NCBI RefSeq assembly: GCF_946408925.1
Contig: NZ_CAMJUE010000004.1
Coordinates: 25,511 to 89,510 of the forward strand
Reading direction: 5' to 3'
From: an uncultured Methanobrevibacter sp.
GTDB lineage: Archaea > Methanobacteriota > Methanobacteria > Methanobacteriales > Methanobacteriaceae
DNA length: 64,000 bases
Part shown: positions 52,164 to 61,307 of the stretch, one piece after another
Layout: each line of letters begins with the position of its first letter
Numbering within the stretch: position 1 is the stretch's first letter
Position numbers and translations under genes: made by a program
Notes under the pieces: model-generated
What the model saw: only the letters and a program-made list of their open reading frames with translations
What the model was told of the DNA's origin: nothing
Databases searched by the model: none

Positions 52164-54419
52164 ATGAATGTAAAATATTTTTTATTAATAGGCATCTTAT
52201 TCTTGCTGACGCTGTCATGCGTTTCAGCTGAAAAAGGTAATTTTACCGAACTGCAGGATAATATTGATGCAAGCAACAACACCTTGGAATTAACTAAGGA
52301 TTATTATCAGCATGCAGGAGATTATTCTAACACCGTTAAAGTTTCTAATTTGACTGTTAATGGTAATAATCATACCATAGGCAGTGGTCGGGGGTCTTTC
52401 ATTAATGTAAGTGAGGATGTTGAATTCAATGATATTGTTTTTATGTGCAGTAATTTAATGATTGTGGGTGACTGCAACAGCTTAATTATCAACAACTGCA
52501 CTTTCGAGAACAATCAGAACGGTCTTTATATGAATGTTTCGGCGAACAATATTGTAATTAAAAATTCCCGATTCACATCAGATTCATATTTTGATTATTA
52601 CGATTTCTGTAATATCACAGCAAAGTCCGCCACTATCGTCAACACTTCATTTGTCTCTAAGGAATTGTCTCATTGCAGAGCCCTCGATTTGACATCTGAT
52701 GAGTTTAAGATTATCAATTCCACTTTCATTTATTTAACTAATGACCGTGGTGCTGCAATCTATTCCAAGAAGGGTAAAGGTTCAATTATCAATTCTAAAT
52801 TCTATAACAACAAAGCTTATTGGGGCAGTGCAATTTATGCATCTTCATCCATTGAAATTAGCGGATGTGAATTCATTAACAATACTTTTAAATCAGATAA
52901 TTATTCAGTTGATGACGCCTGTGGGGGAGCATTATATCTGAATGGTGCGGATAATTTCATTCATGATTCAAAATTCATCTCCAACAGGGGAATCTACCAT
53001 GGAGGTGCAATCCGTGTAATTGGTGATAAAACAGTGATTGGAAACTGCTATTTTGAAGACAATGACGGATGGAACGGTATAATTTACTGGCAGGGCAGTA
53101 ATGGTGCAATTCAGGATTCAACATTCGTGAACAATCATGGTTTTGCAATCAGTTGGATTGGAAGTGACGGTAAAATTATCAATTCCAGCTTTACAGAAAC
53201 TGATGCACAATATAATGGTGACCCCGTCATAGAATGGACTGGTGTAAACGGTTTGATATCAAAATCAAAATTTATGATTGACAATCTCATTTCAGTTAAT
53301 TGGGATGCTGTAAACGGACAGATAGATAATTGTGAATTTATAAAAAACAAATTATGGTCAGTTGTATGGTATGGAAAAGATGGTAAACTGTCAAACTCCA
53401 AATTCACCGAATGCAGTGATTGTGTCGGATGGGAAGGTGCAAATGGAGTGATTGATAATTGTATCTTTGAAAAGAACACTGTCCAGGCTGTTCAATTGAA
53501 TGGAGCTAACGCCAAGGTTCTTAACTCCAAATTCAATAATAATAATGTATTCAGTAATGTATTGGAATGCAACGGTAAAAATTGCCTTGTTGACAAATGT
53601 GAATTCATCTCAAATAAGGCTCAGCAGTATGGTGCAATTAGATGGAATGTGAACAACGGCAAAATCCAGAACTCCGTTTTCAAATACAACACCGCCAAAT
53701 GGGGTGACGGAGCAATAGCAATAGGATCATCATATAAAAACATCCTAAAAAATAATGTTCATGTCAAAAACACTCCAATCGAATTTGATGTGAGCTGCAG
53801 CATTCCCCATAACATATATTATGCTTCAGGTCAGGTCGCATCATTCAAGCTTGTGGAAAAATCATCACTTAAACCTATGAAGAACATAAAAGTATCTGTT
53901 TATATTTATGACGGTTCATCATGGCAGGAGCATTATACTCTTAAAACAGATTCAAACGGAATAGCTAAACTCAAATTATCAAATCTTAAAAGATTCGGTC
54001 ATATTGACATGGAGTATTCGTTTAAAGTACCTTCATCCTTATGGGGACATGATGAGGATAAGGATATTTCAAAATACTCATACATTACTTCCGATTCAAA
54101 TGAGGACTACTCAGGTTTCAATATGAAACCCTGTAAATGTATAGTCAATGCACCTAAACTGACTGTAAAGCATCATAAGTCAAAATACTTTAAAATAACT
54201 GTGAAAAATAAGTTTACAAAAAAGGCTGTTAAAAACCTCAAATTAAAACTCAAAATATTCACAGGCAAAAAATCCGATGACTATACCGTTAAAACCAACA
54301 AGAACGGTGTTGCAAAGTTCAACACTAAAAACTTGTCTAAAGGAACACACAAGGTTGTTGTAAAATCAAAAAACAGGAACTATTCCATATATGTAAAATC
54401 CAAAATCAAAATTAAATAA
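52164..54419 (+). CDS. Adhesin-like beta-helix protein
   Basis: A 751-residue secreted protein. A signal peptide (MNVKYFLLIGILFLLTLSCVSA) is followed by about 500 residues of right-handed parallel beta-helix with recurring NSxF and NNxA turns (for example INNCTFENNQNG, GSIINSKFYNNKAYWGSAIY). An Ig-like beta-sandwich tail ends the protein (LTVKHHKSKYFKITVKNK; TNKNGVAKFNTKNLSKGTH), the common C-terminus of Methanobrevibacter adhesin-like proteins. No membrane anchor follows, so the tail may attach it to the wall. It lies inside the glycan locus and is a plausible target of its glycans. Confidence 0.87.
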   Translation: MNVKYFLLIGILFLLTLSCVSAEKGNFTELQDNIDASNNTLELTKDYYQHAGDYSNTVKVSNLTVNGNNHTIGSGRGSFINVSEDVEFNDIVFMCSNLMIVGDCNSLIINNCTFENNQNGLYMNVSANNIVIKNSRFTSDSYFDYYDFCNITAKSATIVNTSFVSKELSHCRALDLTSDEFKIINSTFIYLTNDRGAAIYSKKGKGSIINSKFYNNKAYWGSAIYASSSIEISGCEFINNTFKSDNYSVDDACGGALYLNGADNFIHDSKFISNRGIYHGGAIRVIGDKTVIGNCYFEDNDGWNGIIYWQGSNGAIQDSTFVNNHGFAISWIGSDGKIINSSFTETDAQYNGDPVIEWTGVNGLISKSKFMIDNLISVNWDAVNGQIDNCEFIKNKLWSVVWYGKDGKLSNSKFTECSDCVGWEGANGVIDNCIFEKNTVQAVQLNGANAKVLNSKFNNNNVFSNVLECNGKNCLVDKCEFISNKAQQYGAIRWNVNNGKIQNSVFKYNTAKWGDGAIAIGSSYKNILKNNVHVKNTPIEFDVSCSIPHNIYYASGQVASFKLVEKSSLKPMKNIKVSVYIYDGSSWQEHYTLKTDSNGIAKLKLSNLKRFGHIDMEYSFKVPSSLWGHDEDKDISKYSYITSDSNEDYSGFNMKPCKCIVNAPKLTVKHHKSKYFKITVKNKFTKKAVKNLKLKLKIFTGKKSDDYTVKTNKNGVAKFNTKNLSKGTHKVVVKSKNRNYSIYVKSKIKIK

Positions 54420-54439
54420 GGGTTTAATAACCCTTATTT
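54414..54439 (+). terminator. Hairpin terminator after the adhesin gene
   Basis: An 11-bp perfect stem (AAATAAGGGTT with AACCCTTATTT) closes on loop TAAT and includes the TAA of the adhesin. It lies 15 bases before the next ATG in the same direction, which probably gives some read-through or a short new leader. Confidence 0.6.
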
Positions 54440-54453
54440 ACATATTTATTATC

Positions 54454-55425
54454 ATGCCTGAAATATCTGTAATTCTGCCGGTTTACAATTCTCAAAATTA
54501 CATTAAAAAATCAATTGAAAGTGTTTTGACACAGACATTTGATGATTTTGAACTGATAATTGTAAATGATGGTTCAACCGACAATACATTAAATATAATA
54601 AACTCTTTTTCGGATTCAAGGATTAAAATCATAAACCAATCCAACCGGGGTCCGGGTGCTTCAAGAAACAGTGCACTTAAGGTGGCTGAAGGCAAATATG
54701 TAATGTATCTGGATTCTGATGACTGGTTTTTCGAAAACGCACTGGAAACAGCTTACCGTGAAATCACCAGATTCAGCACCGATTTGACATTTTTCCAGAT
54801 GATAAATTTCGATGGTGAAAAGTACTATCCCAATGACTGGTTCAGCTTAAGCCAGTATGATGAAAGCTTTGAAAATCGTGCTTTTGCACCTCAGGACACT
54901 CCAGGATCCATTTTCGACTTGTCGGTAGGAGTATGTCAAAAGATATACGACCGGGAGTTTTTAACCAGAATCGGTGCAAAATTTCCTGAGGGAATATTTT
55001 TTGAGGACATGCCTTTTTTCTTTTATGTTTTTCTTAAATCGGAAAGGATTTCAATTGTCAAGGAGCCTTTGTATGTGAGAAGAAAGCATGTGAAGTCCAT
55101 CACCAATGTTGTTGACGAGAAGTTTTTTGACACAGTGCGTGCCGGTCAGATATTGATGGAGATTTTCATCAAAAATGACTGGTATGATGCATACAAGTTT
55201 GACCTTCTTGCCTATAAAATCAATGGGCCTCGATTTGCTTTAAGGGACATGCCATTAAAGTTTAAGCCTAAAATGTTTCACTTGATTAAATCAGACTACG
55301 AAGCAATTAAAGCAAGTGAATATTATGAGGACTTTCTTGACCAGTTGGGTCCGGTAAAAAAGAAGTTCTTTTTGGATGTGTTGAAATCAAAAGATTATGT
55401 GGAATTCAAAAAAATCTCACACTAA
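54454..55425 (+). CDS. GT2 glycosyltransferase
   Basis: A 323-residue GT2 enzyme lacking the coiled-coil tail seen in others. PEISVILPVYNSQNYIKKS is the first strand; VNDGSTDNTLNII binds the nucleotide and MYLDSDDWF the metal; RGPGASRNSALK is the loop before it. The C-terminal half is helical. It is the last gene of the glycan region on this strand, converging on the PHP hydrolase with a gap of 10 bases. Confidence 0.88.
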   Translation: MPEISVILPVYNSQNYIKKSIESVLTQTFDDFELIIVNDGSTDNTLNIINSFSDSRIKIINQSNRGPGASRNSALKVAEGKYVMYLDSDDWFFENALETAYREITRFSTDLTFFQMINFDGEKYYPNDWFSLSQYDESFENRAFAPQDTPGSIFDLSVGVCQKIYDREFLTRIGAKFPEGIFFEDMPFFFYVFLKSERISIVKEPLYVRRKHVKSITNVVDEKFFDTVRAGQILMEIFIKNDWYDAYKFDLLAYKINGPRFALRDMPLKFKPKMFHLIKSDYEAIKASEYYEDFLDQLGPVKKKFFLDVLKSKDYVEFKKISH

Positions 55426-55435
55426 ATCCCACATT

Positions 55436-56101
55436 TTACAATATTCCTTTTTTTCTAAGCAACTCACGGGGATTATCCACAATCGCCTTCATGGCTTCAT
55501 CATGACTTAATCCGGCACCCAGTGCTATTTGGTATGACTTATCAAAGGTTATCAAATCATCAGGTGAATGGGTATCTGTATCAACAAGAAGTCTGTTTCC
55601 CACTTCACGTGCAATGTTTGCAACATGGCCGTTACCAAGACAGTGTCCTTTACGTGCGGAAATTTCAAGATATATATCATTTTCAAGGGCAATTTCAGCC
55701 TCTTCACGTGTAATCAATCCAGGATGGCCTAAAATATCAACATGTTCTGACTCAACTGCAGCACGGTTTGTTCCGGGAGTAACAGGCTCATTCAGGGTTT
55801 CACCATGCACTACAACAATCTCTGCACCAAGATCCTTTGCCCTTTTTGCAATACCGTCAATTGATTCGCACGGTGCGTGGGTTACCTCAGCGCCCAAAAC
55901 AACGGTTATGTCCCAGTTTGCATTGATATCATCAATAGCATCCTGAATTGCAGGTATGGTGTCCACATTTGACCAGTCAACATGGTCTGTGATTGCAATG
56001 ACTTCATGGTCAAGTTTCAATGCTCTTCTTGCAAGTTCGGAGGGTAAAAGTTCCCCATCACTGAATAAACTGTGCATATGTAAATCGATTCTTTTATTCA
56101 T
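55436..56101 (-). CDS. PHP domain phosphoesterase (histidinol phosphatase-like)
   Basis: A 221-residue PHP-family metal hydrolase. Metal motifs in order: [15 protein letters not shown] (HxHxxFSDG), [15 protein letters not shown] (Glu), [17 protein letters not shown] and the final [12 protein letters not shown]. All expected His and Asp ligands are present. It acts on phosphate esters; substrates range from histidinol phosphate to nucleotides, and a specific one cannot be told. It is divergent from fprA, sharing a 64-base promoter region. Confidence 0.88.
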   Translation of the reverse strand: MNKRIDLHMHSLFSDGELLPSELARRALKLDHEVIAITDHVDWSNVDTIPAIQDAIDDINANWDITVVLGAEVTHAPCESIDGIAKRAKDLGAEIVVVHGETLNEPVTPGTNRAAVESEHVDILGHPGLITREEAEIALENDIYLEISARKGHCLGNGHVANIAREVGNRLLVDTDTHSPDDLITFDKSYQIALGAGLSHDEAMKAIVDNPRELLRKKGIL

Positions 56102-56129
56102 ATAATAATTTATATAATACCTTGAATAT

Positions 56130-56165
56130 AAATTTATATAACTTAAAAAATTTTGAGGTTATATT
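56130..56165 (+). promoter_or_regulatory. Divergent promoter region of fprA and the PHP gene
   Basis: Within 64 bases between divergent starts, AAATTTATATAA (about 56129-56140) is a good TATA box for fprA, and TTTATATAATA nearer to the PHP gene reads as a TATA box on the other strand. GAGGTT is the Shine-Dalgarno of fprA. The tight arrangement could allow shared control. Confidence 0.5.
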
Positions 56166-57389
56166 ATGAAAGCAAAAGCAGTAAAAATGGCTGACGGTGT
56201 TTACTGGGTTGGCGTAATCCACTGGAACAGCAGAACTTTCCATGGATATGGAATTCCAGGAACCACCTACAATGCATATTTGGTATTCGGTGAAGAAAAA
56301 ACCGTATTGATTGATAATGTTTACCGTGGAATGTTTGAACAGTTCGACGCAAGAGTAAAGGATGCCTTTGAGCAGGAAGGTAAAGAATTTAAAATTGACG
56401 TGTTTGTACAAAACCACTCCGAAATGGACCATTCCACTTTCTTAAGACAAACCATTGAGCAGTACAATCCTGATGCTGAAATCTATGCCTCTGCAAACTG
56501 TATCAAATTCCTGGAAGCTCAATATCACAATTTCGCTGATTTGGAAATAAATGCAGTTGCAACCGGTGATGAGCTTGATATCGGCGGAAGAACCCTTAAG
56601 TTCGTTTCAGCACCGATGCTTCACTGGCCTGACAGCATGTTCACATTCCTGGCTGAAGAGGGAATATTATTCTCAAATGACGCATTCGGTCAGCACGTTG
56701 CACATTCCAAAAGATTCGACAAGGACTATCCGATGGAATACCTTTTAAGACAGGCACAAAAGTACTATGCTAACCTGGTCACTCTGGGCTCTCCAATGCT
56801 TAGGATGAAACTTCAGGAGCTTACAGACACTGGCCTTATCAATGAAATCAAAATGATTGCACCATGTCACGGTCAAATCTGGACGGACCCTGCACCAATC
56901 GTTGAGAAATACTCCGAATGGGGATCAGGTGTATGTGAAGACAAAATCACTGTAATCTATGATACAATGCACCACTCAACAGAAATCCTTGCATACCAGA
57001 TTGCGGAAGGTATCATGAGCGAAGGCGTTGAAGTTGAAATGTACTTCATGCAGGAAGACGGGCCTGATGATGTAATCACAGACATTCTTGACTCCAAGGC
57101 AATTGCACTTGGTGCACCTACCATGATGAACAAGCCGTTCCCTCGCATCGGTAACATGATGTACTGGCTTGACTGTGTAAACTTCAAGGGAACTGGCAGT
57201 GAGAAAAATGCACTGATTTTTTCATCAAAAGGTTGGGGTGGAGGAGCAATAGCAAAACTCCAGCGTGACCTTGAAGAAGCGGGCTTTAACGTAACAGATA
57301 CATTGGATGTACTGTTCGTGCCTGATGAGGATGTTTTGGCTGAAGCATTCGAGAAAGGTGCAGAACTCGCCCGTTCCATTAAAGAATAA
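56166..57389 (+). CDS. fprA: F420H2 oxidase, A-type flavoprotein
   Basis: A 407-residue flavodiiron protein of the type that in Methanobrevibacter reduces O2 to water with F420H2. The N-terminal metallo-beta-lactamase part binds the di-iron centre: HSEMDH (His84, Glu86, Asp88, His89), His153 (MLHWPDSMF), Asp172 (FSNDAFG) and a late His in APCHGQIW. The flavodoxin-like C-terminal part begins KITVIYDTMHHSTEILA and holds the FMN site with SKGWGGGA. It protects the anaerobe from oxygen. It is followed by a flavodoxin gene. Confidence 0.93.
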   Translation: MKAKAVKMADGVYWVGVIHWNSRTFHGYGIPGTTYNAYLVFGEEKTVLIDNVYRGMFEQFDARVKDAFEQEGKEFKIDVFVQNHSEMDHSTFLRQTIEQYNPDAEIYASANCIKFLEAQYHNFADLEINAVATGDELDIGGRTLKFVSAPMLHWPDSMFTFLAEEGILFSNDAFGQHVAHSKRFDKDYPMEYLLRQAQKYYANLVTLGSPMLRMKLQELTDTGLINEIKMIAPCHGQIWTDPAPIVEKYSEWGSGVCEDKITVIYDTMHHSTEILAYQIAEGIMSEGVEVEMYFMQEDGPDDVITDILDSKAIALGAPTMMNKPFPRIGNMMYWLDCVNFKGTGSEKNALIFSSKGWGGGAIAKLQRDLEEAGFNVTDTLDVLFVPDEDVLAEAFEKGAELARSIKE

Positions 57390-57483
57390 TTAATTTTATT
57401 CTTTATTTTTTTATCAGTTAATTGTTGCGATTAACAACATTTATATATTAAAAAACTTATAATTTAAAAAAGGAGTTAATATT

Positions 57484-57990
57484 ATGTCAAGCTTAGTTAT
57501 TTATTTTTCAAGAGCCGGTGAAAACTACTTCGGCGGAGAACTTAAAAACATAGAGAGGGGAAACACAGAAGTGATTGCCGAATACATCCGGGAACTGGAT
57601 GGTGCAGACCTATTCAAAGTCGAACCTGCTGTTGAATATCCTGCAGATTACATGAAATGCATTGATGTTGCAAAAAAAGAACAGCAGGAGGATGCAAGAC
57701 CTGAAATAAAAGAAACCCTTGATGATATTGATGCATATGATACAATCTATATAGGTTTTCCAAACTGGTGGGGAACACTGCCTATGGTGATGTTTACACA
57801 GCTCGAACAGCTGGACTTTACTGGTAAAACTGTTAAGCCATTCGTAACACACGAGGGATCAGGCTTTGGTTCAAGTCAAAAAGATTTGGACAAGCTATGT
57901 GCCGGTGGCGAGATTAAAAAAGGATTGTCAATTCCCGGTGCAAATGTTTCCGCTGCAAAAGATACAGTAAAAGCATGGATTGATGAATAA
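57484..57990 (+). CDS. Flavodoxin
   Basis: A 168-residue short-chain flavodoxin-like protein. SLVIYFSRAGENYFGG carries the phosphate loop in a variant form, and IGFPNWWGTLPMVMF and THEGSGFGSSQKDL hold FMN contacts. It resembles the flavodoxin family 4 proteins annotated as putative NAD(P)H-dependent oxidoreductases. It has its own TATA box (ACATTTATATATTAAA at about 57439) and Shine-Dalgarno AAGGAG. It may donate electrons in oxygen defence with fprA, by position. Confidence 0.88.
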   Translation: MSSLVIYFSRAGENYFGGELKNIERGNTEVIAEYIRELDGADLFKVEPAVEYPADYMKCIDVAKKEQQEDARPEIKETLDDIDAYDTIYIGFPNWWGTLPMVMFTQLEQLDFTGKTVKPFVTHEGSGFGSSQKDLDKLCAGGEIKKGLSIPGANVSAAKDTVKAWIDE

Positions 57991-58268
57991 TTTAAATTGT
58001 TTTTTAAAAAAATTTTTCAAAATTTATTATGTTTAAGTTTTGAATAATTTTTTATAATATTTTTAGATATGTAATAATTTTTTTTTATGTTAATTAATTC
58101 AATTAATTATAAATAAATTATACTTTTTCTATAAAATCATATGATAACTAATGAAAAATAGTAATGTATATAATCATTAATAGTCAAAATAATTGTCATC
58201 ATTTATTGGTATATTTATTTGTTTAATTTATTTGAAAATTAACTGTTTAATTTTCACTTGTTTTTTAT

Positions 58269-58570
58269 AGTGATGCTGAAATTGAATATATTTCCCTAAA
58301 CACAACTGTTGCAACCGTTTCAGGCGAAAATGTCACAGGTTTAATCGGTGGAAAAGTAAACATTACCATAAAAGTTAAAGAAACTGGCAGGTTCCTTGAA
58401 AAAACAGCAAACGTGACTGTAACAGTCAATAAGTTGCCATCTGCCATCACAGTTGAAAATGCCACTTTGACAGTTGATGCAGATGGTAATGTTAAAATCG
58501 TTGCTCAAACAAACAGTGATGCTGAAATTGAATATATTTCCCTAAACACAACTGTTGCAACCGTTTCAGG
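58269..58570 (+). repeat. 56-base direct repeat (58269-58324 and 58515-58570)
   Basis: Two identical 56-base segments 246 bases (82 codons) apart encode the same part of consecutive Ig-like repeats. The first copy begins exactly where coding similarity begins. The DNA identity is higher than in the flanking parts of the repeats, so recent gene conversion or recombination is likely. Confidence 0.8.
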
Positions 58571-59714
58571 AAATACAGTTACCGGTTTAATCGGAGGTAA
58601 AGTCAACATTACTTTAAGCGTCGGGGAAACCGACAAGTACCTTGCAAACTCCACAAGTGTCTTAGTAACTGTAAATAAGCTTGCTTCACGTATTGATGTA
58701 AACGATTCAGTTATCTTAAAAATTGATGATGAAACTGATTTGAATGCAAAACTTAACCATGATGGCACATTAACATACCTAAGCGGAAATGCAAGTATCG
58801 TGACTGTGGATAATGAAGGTAAAATCAGAGGAATCGCCTCAGGAAGCACCTACATAAACATTACATTTGATGAGACAGAAAAATACCTGCCGGTAAACAG
58901 GACAGTTCTTGTCACAGTCAACAAGGTTCCAATCAGGGGAAATCCAGTAAACATTACGGTTGATGAGAATGGAACCGCAACCGTAAAGGTCAACATGTCA
59001 CAGGATGCAACAGGTAACGTGACAGTCAACGTCAACGGAAATGAAACCCAAATACAGTTAACCAACGGTACAGGATCAGCCACAATCACCGGATTGAAAG
59101 AGGGAGACAATCAGGTAAACGTATCATACACCGGTGATGACAAGTATGCTGGATTCAGCCAGAACTACACAGCACATGTTCCGGTAAGCAAGCTGTCCCA
59201 GAACAATGACCTGGTAAAATTGTACCTTGATAAGAAAACATTCACAGTGAAACTCACCAAGGATGACATGCCTGCAGCAGGTGAAACAGTCAACATCACC
59301 GTCAATGATGTTACATACAGTGTTAAAACTGACAAGAATGGTGTTGCTAGCCTTAAAATCAATCTGATTCCAAAAACATATAAGGTTACAGCACAATACA
59401 AAAACGTTACAGTCTCAAGCAAGATAACAGTAAAACATGTAATTCAAATCAAAAACTTTAAAGTCAAAAAATCCGCCAAAAAGCTTAAAATAAGGGTTAT
59501 CCTTAAAAAGGTTGACGGCAAATACCTCAAAGGCAAAAAGTTAAAATTGAAATTCAAGGGAAAAACATACACAGCAAAAACAAACAAGAAAGGTGTTGCA
59601 ACATTCACAATCAAGAAAAATGTCATCAAAAAACTTAAAAAAGGCAAAAAATACAAATACACTGTAAAATACGTGAATGAAAACCTTTCAAAAACCATTA
59701 AATGCATAAAATAG
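58269..59714 (+). pseudogene. Adhesin-like Ig-domain gene lacking its 5' end
   Basis: Coding similarity starts abruptly at AGT 58269, after AT-rich non-coding DNA, and runs in one frame to TAG 59714. No ATG, GTG or TTG with a Shine-Dalgarno precedes the coding region and there is no signal peptide; the first usable GTG (58413) is in the middle of a repeat. Residues show several BIG2/Ig-like repeats of about 82 residues (IEYISLNTTVATVSG twice), a TKDDMPAAGETVNITVNDV domain and the lysine-rich adhesin C-terminus (KNFKVKKSAKKLKIRV). A 56-base direct repeat occurs at 58269 and 58515. I infer a deletion of the 5' part, perhaps by recombination between repeats. Confidence 0.75.
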
Positions 59715-59732
59715 AGTACTATACTCTATTTT
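59708..59732 (+). terminator. Hairpin terminator with T run
   Basis: An 11-bp perfect stem (AAAATAGAGTA with TACTCTATTTT) around CTA overlaps the stop of the adhesin remnant; a T-rich stretch (CTCTTTTTTT) follows within ten bases. Confidence 0.65.
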
Positions 59733-59829
59733 ACCCTCTTTTTTTATGTTAAAGCACTTTTAAGATACCTTAAAAAGCACATGATATCTGTCAAAAATTT
59801 TAATTAACTTGAAAACATAATATTATATC

Positions 59830-60675
59830 ATGTCAAATTCAGTTTTCGTACCGGGCCACATTACAGGTTTTTTCACCATAGAAAACCATGACATATCCCT
59901 TAAAAACGGATCATGCGGTGCCGGATTTTTACTTTCAAAAGGTGTTAGGACAACTATTTCCAAAGCCGATGAGTTTGCGGTTGAAATCAATCAGGGAAAT
60001 AATACAATTATTGATGAAGTCCTCTCAATTATGGAAATCGACGCTAATTTTAAAATCACACAGGACATCCAGCTTCCGATCGGTGCGGGATTTGGAACAT
60101 CTGCCGCTTCAGCATTGAGCCTAACATTGGCAATTAATGAATTTTTAAATTTGGGATACTCCAGGGGCCTATGCGGTCAGATTGCACATATGGCTGAAGT
60201 CAATATCGGCGGAGGATTGGGAGATGTCATAGCACAAACAGGTCATGGAATGGTTTTAAGAACCCAGCCCGGAGCTCCCGGAATCGGTGAGATAAAATCC
60301 TTCAAACATGACGTTTATATCGGATGGAAAACTTTCGGAGGGATTGATACTGCAAGCATCATTCGAGACCCTCACCATAATGAGGTCCTTTCAGACATTG
60401 GCCTCAAGTATCTTGAATTTTTTGAAGAAAAGCCTTCACTTAGAAATTTTCTTGATTTTTCATGCAGGTTTTCCAATGAGACAAACCTGATGTCAGATGA
60501 AGTGAAAGAACTGGTTGATTATATTAATTCGAGGTCCAATATTTTGGGTAGTTCCATGGCTATGCTTGGAAATACAGTATTTGCATTTGCACAAAATGAA
60601 GATGACCTCAAAAACCTTGAAATTGAAAACATGCATATAGATAAACTCAACAATACTGGGATAGTTTATGATTAA
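59830..60675 (+). CDS. Pantoate kinase, archaeal CoA pathway
   Basis: A 281-residue GHMP-family kinase. The N-terminus VFVPGHITGFFTIENHD is characteristic of archaeal pantoate kinase, which phosphorylates pantoate before condensation with beta-alanine in archaeal CoA synthesis. The GHMP phosphate loop is LPIGAGFGTSAASALS; EVNIGGGLGDVIAQTG holds the catalytic Asp region. The C-terminal ILGSSMAMLGNTVFAF is the third motif. The next gene overlaps it by eight bases. PoK is the usual enzyme name. Confidence 0.9.
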   Translation: MSNSVFVPGHITGFFTIENHDISLKNGSCGAGFLLSKGVRTTISKADEFAVEINQGNNTIIDEVLSIMEIDANFKITQDIQLPIGAGFGTSAASALSLTLAINEFLNLGYSRGLCGQIAHMAEVNIGGGLGDVIAQTGHGMVLRTQPGAPGIGEIKSFKHDVYIGWKTFGGIDTASIIRDPHHNEVLSDIGLKYLEFFEEKPSLRNFLDFSCRFSNETNLMSDEVKELVDYINSRSNILGSSMAMLGNTVFAFAQNEDDLKNLEIENMHIDKLNNTGIVYD

Positions 60676-61183
60676 ATTAAGTTACGACATAAAAAATTAC
60701 CGAAGCGACCTTCTTGATTTAATCAGTGACGGTGATGTTATAATAGAGTTGGGATGTCACATTGGAGGCACAACCCGGATGATTAATAAAAATACTAATG
60801 TAATCGCATTGGACAATTCCCCCGAAGCCACAGATGAAATGGAGGGTATTGAAAACGTAACATTCATCTCTGGAGATGTTCGCAGGCATGAGGTTATAGC
60901 TGATGTATTTAAAACCATCCAATCATGTGATATTTTGGCAATCGATTTGGGGGGAGGATACCATCCCGACACTGTCTTTAAGGTATTCTACATTTGGTCA
61001 TCAACATTCAAGCCAAAACATACAGTAATCAGAAATCGTGGGCTGCTTGAATTTTTCAACACAGCAACTGTAAGCGATGAGAACATCAGATCAGATGAAG
61101 GCTATCTTGACTCATACCATGATTCAGGCATACCTCCACTCATCAAGGAGTTCGACCTTTGGACACCATCTCTGAAAAAATAA
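60668..61183 (+). CDS. SAM-dependent methyltransferase-like protein
   Basis: A 171-residue Rossmann protein with DVIIELGCHIGGTTRMI as the SAM-binding loop, VIALDNSPEATDEM as the acidic strand and ILAIDLGGGYHPDTV as motif IV. It has no recognised substrate domain. It starts within the pantoate kinase gene and is therefore translationally coupled. It could methylate a small molecule or protein, but assignment is not possible. The gene ends just before a 15-base palindrome. Confidence 0.75.
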   Translation: MIKLSYDIKNYRSDLLDLISDGDVIIELGCHIGGTTRMINKNTNVIALDNSPEATDEMEGIENVTFISGDVRRHEVIADVFKTIQSCDILAIDLGGGYHPDTVFKVFYIWSSTFKPKHTVIRNRGLLEFFNTATVSDENIRSDEGYLDSYHDSGIPPLIKEFDLWTPSLKK

Positions 61184-61185
61184 TG

Positions 61186-61200
61186 AACGAACAGTTCGTT
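61186..61200. promoter_or_regulatory. Palindromic TetR-like operator candidate
   Basis: AACGAAC-A-GTTCGTT is a perfect 15-base dyad just after the stop of the methyltransferase and about 25 bases before the TATA box of the next gene (ATTTATATATAAAA, about 61224-61237). GAAC...GTTC dyads resemble TetR-family sites. A weak terminator is the alternative, since a T run follows 10 bases later. Confidence 0.55.
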
Positions 61201-61307
61201 ATATCAATTTTTTTAACACTCCATTTATATATAAAATTATATAAACTATATTTATCGATAAGAAAACTTGATTTTTTTAAATCATGTTTAACTTTGGAGG
61301 CTTTTAA

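Noticed and set aside
56957..57379. Reverse-strand open frame within fprA
   Set aside because: It is an opposite-strand shadow of a well-conserved gene, with no promoter or Shine-Dalgarno; the same holds for the other long antisense frames.
58413..58415. GTG 58413 as the true start of the Ig-domain gene
   Set aside because: Coding similarity continues 48 codons upstream in the same frame and 58413 falls inside a repeat, with no Shine-Dalgarno or signal peptide.
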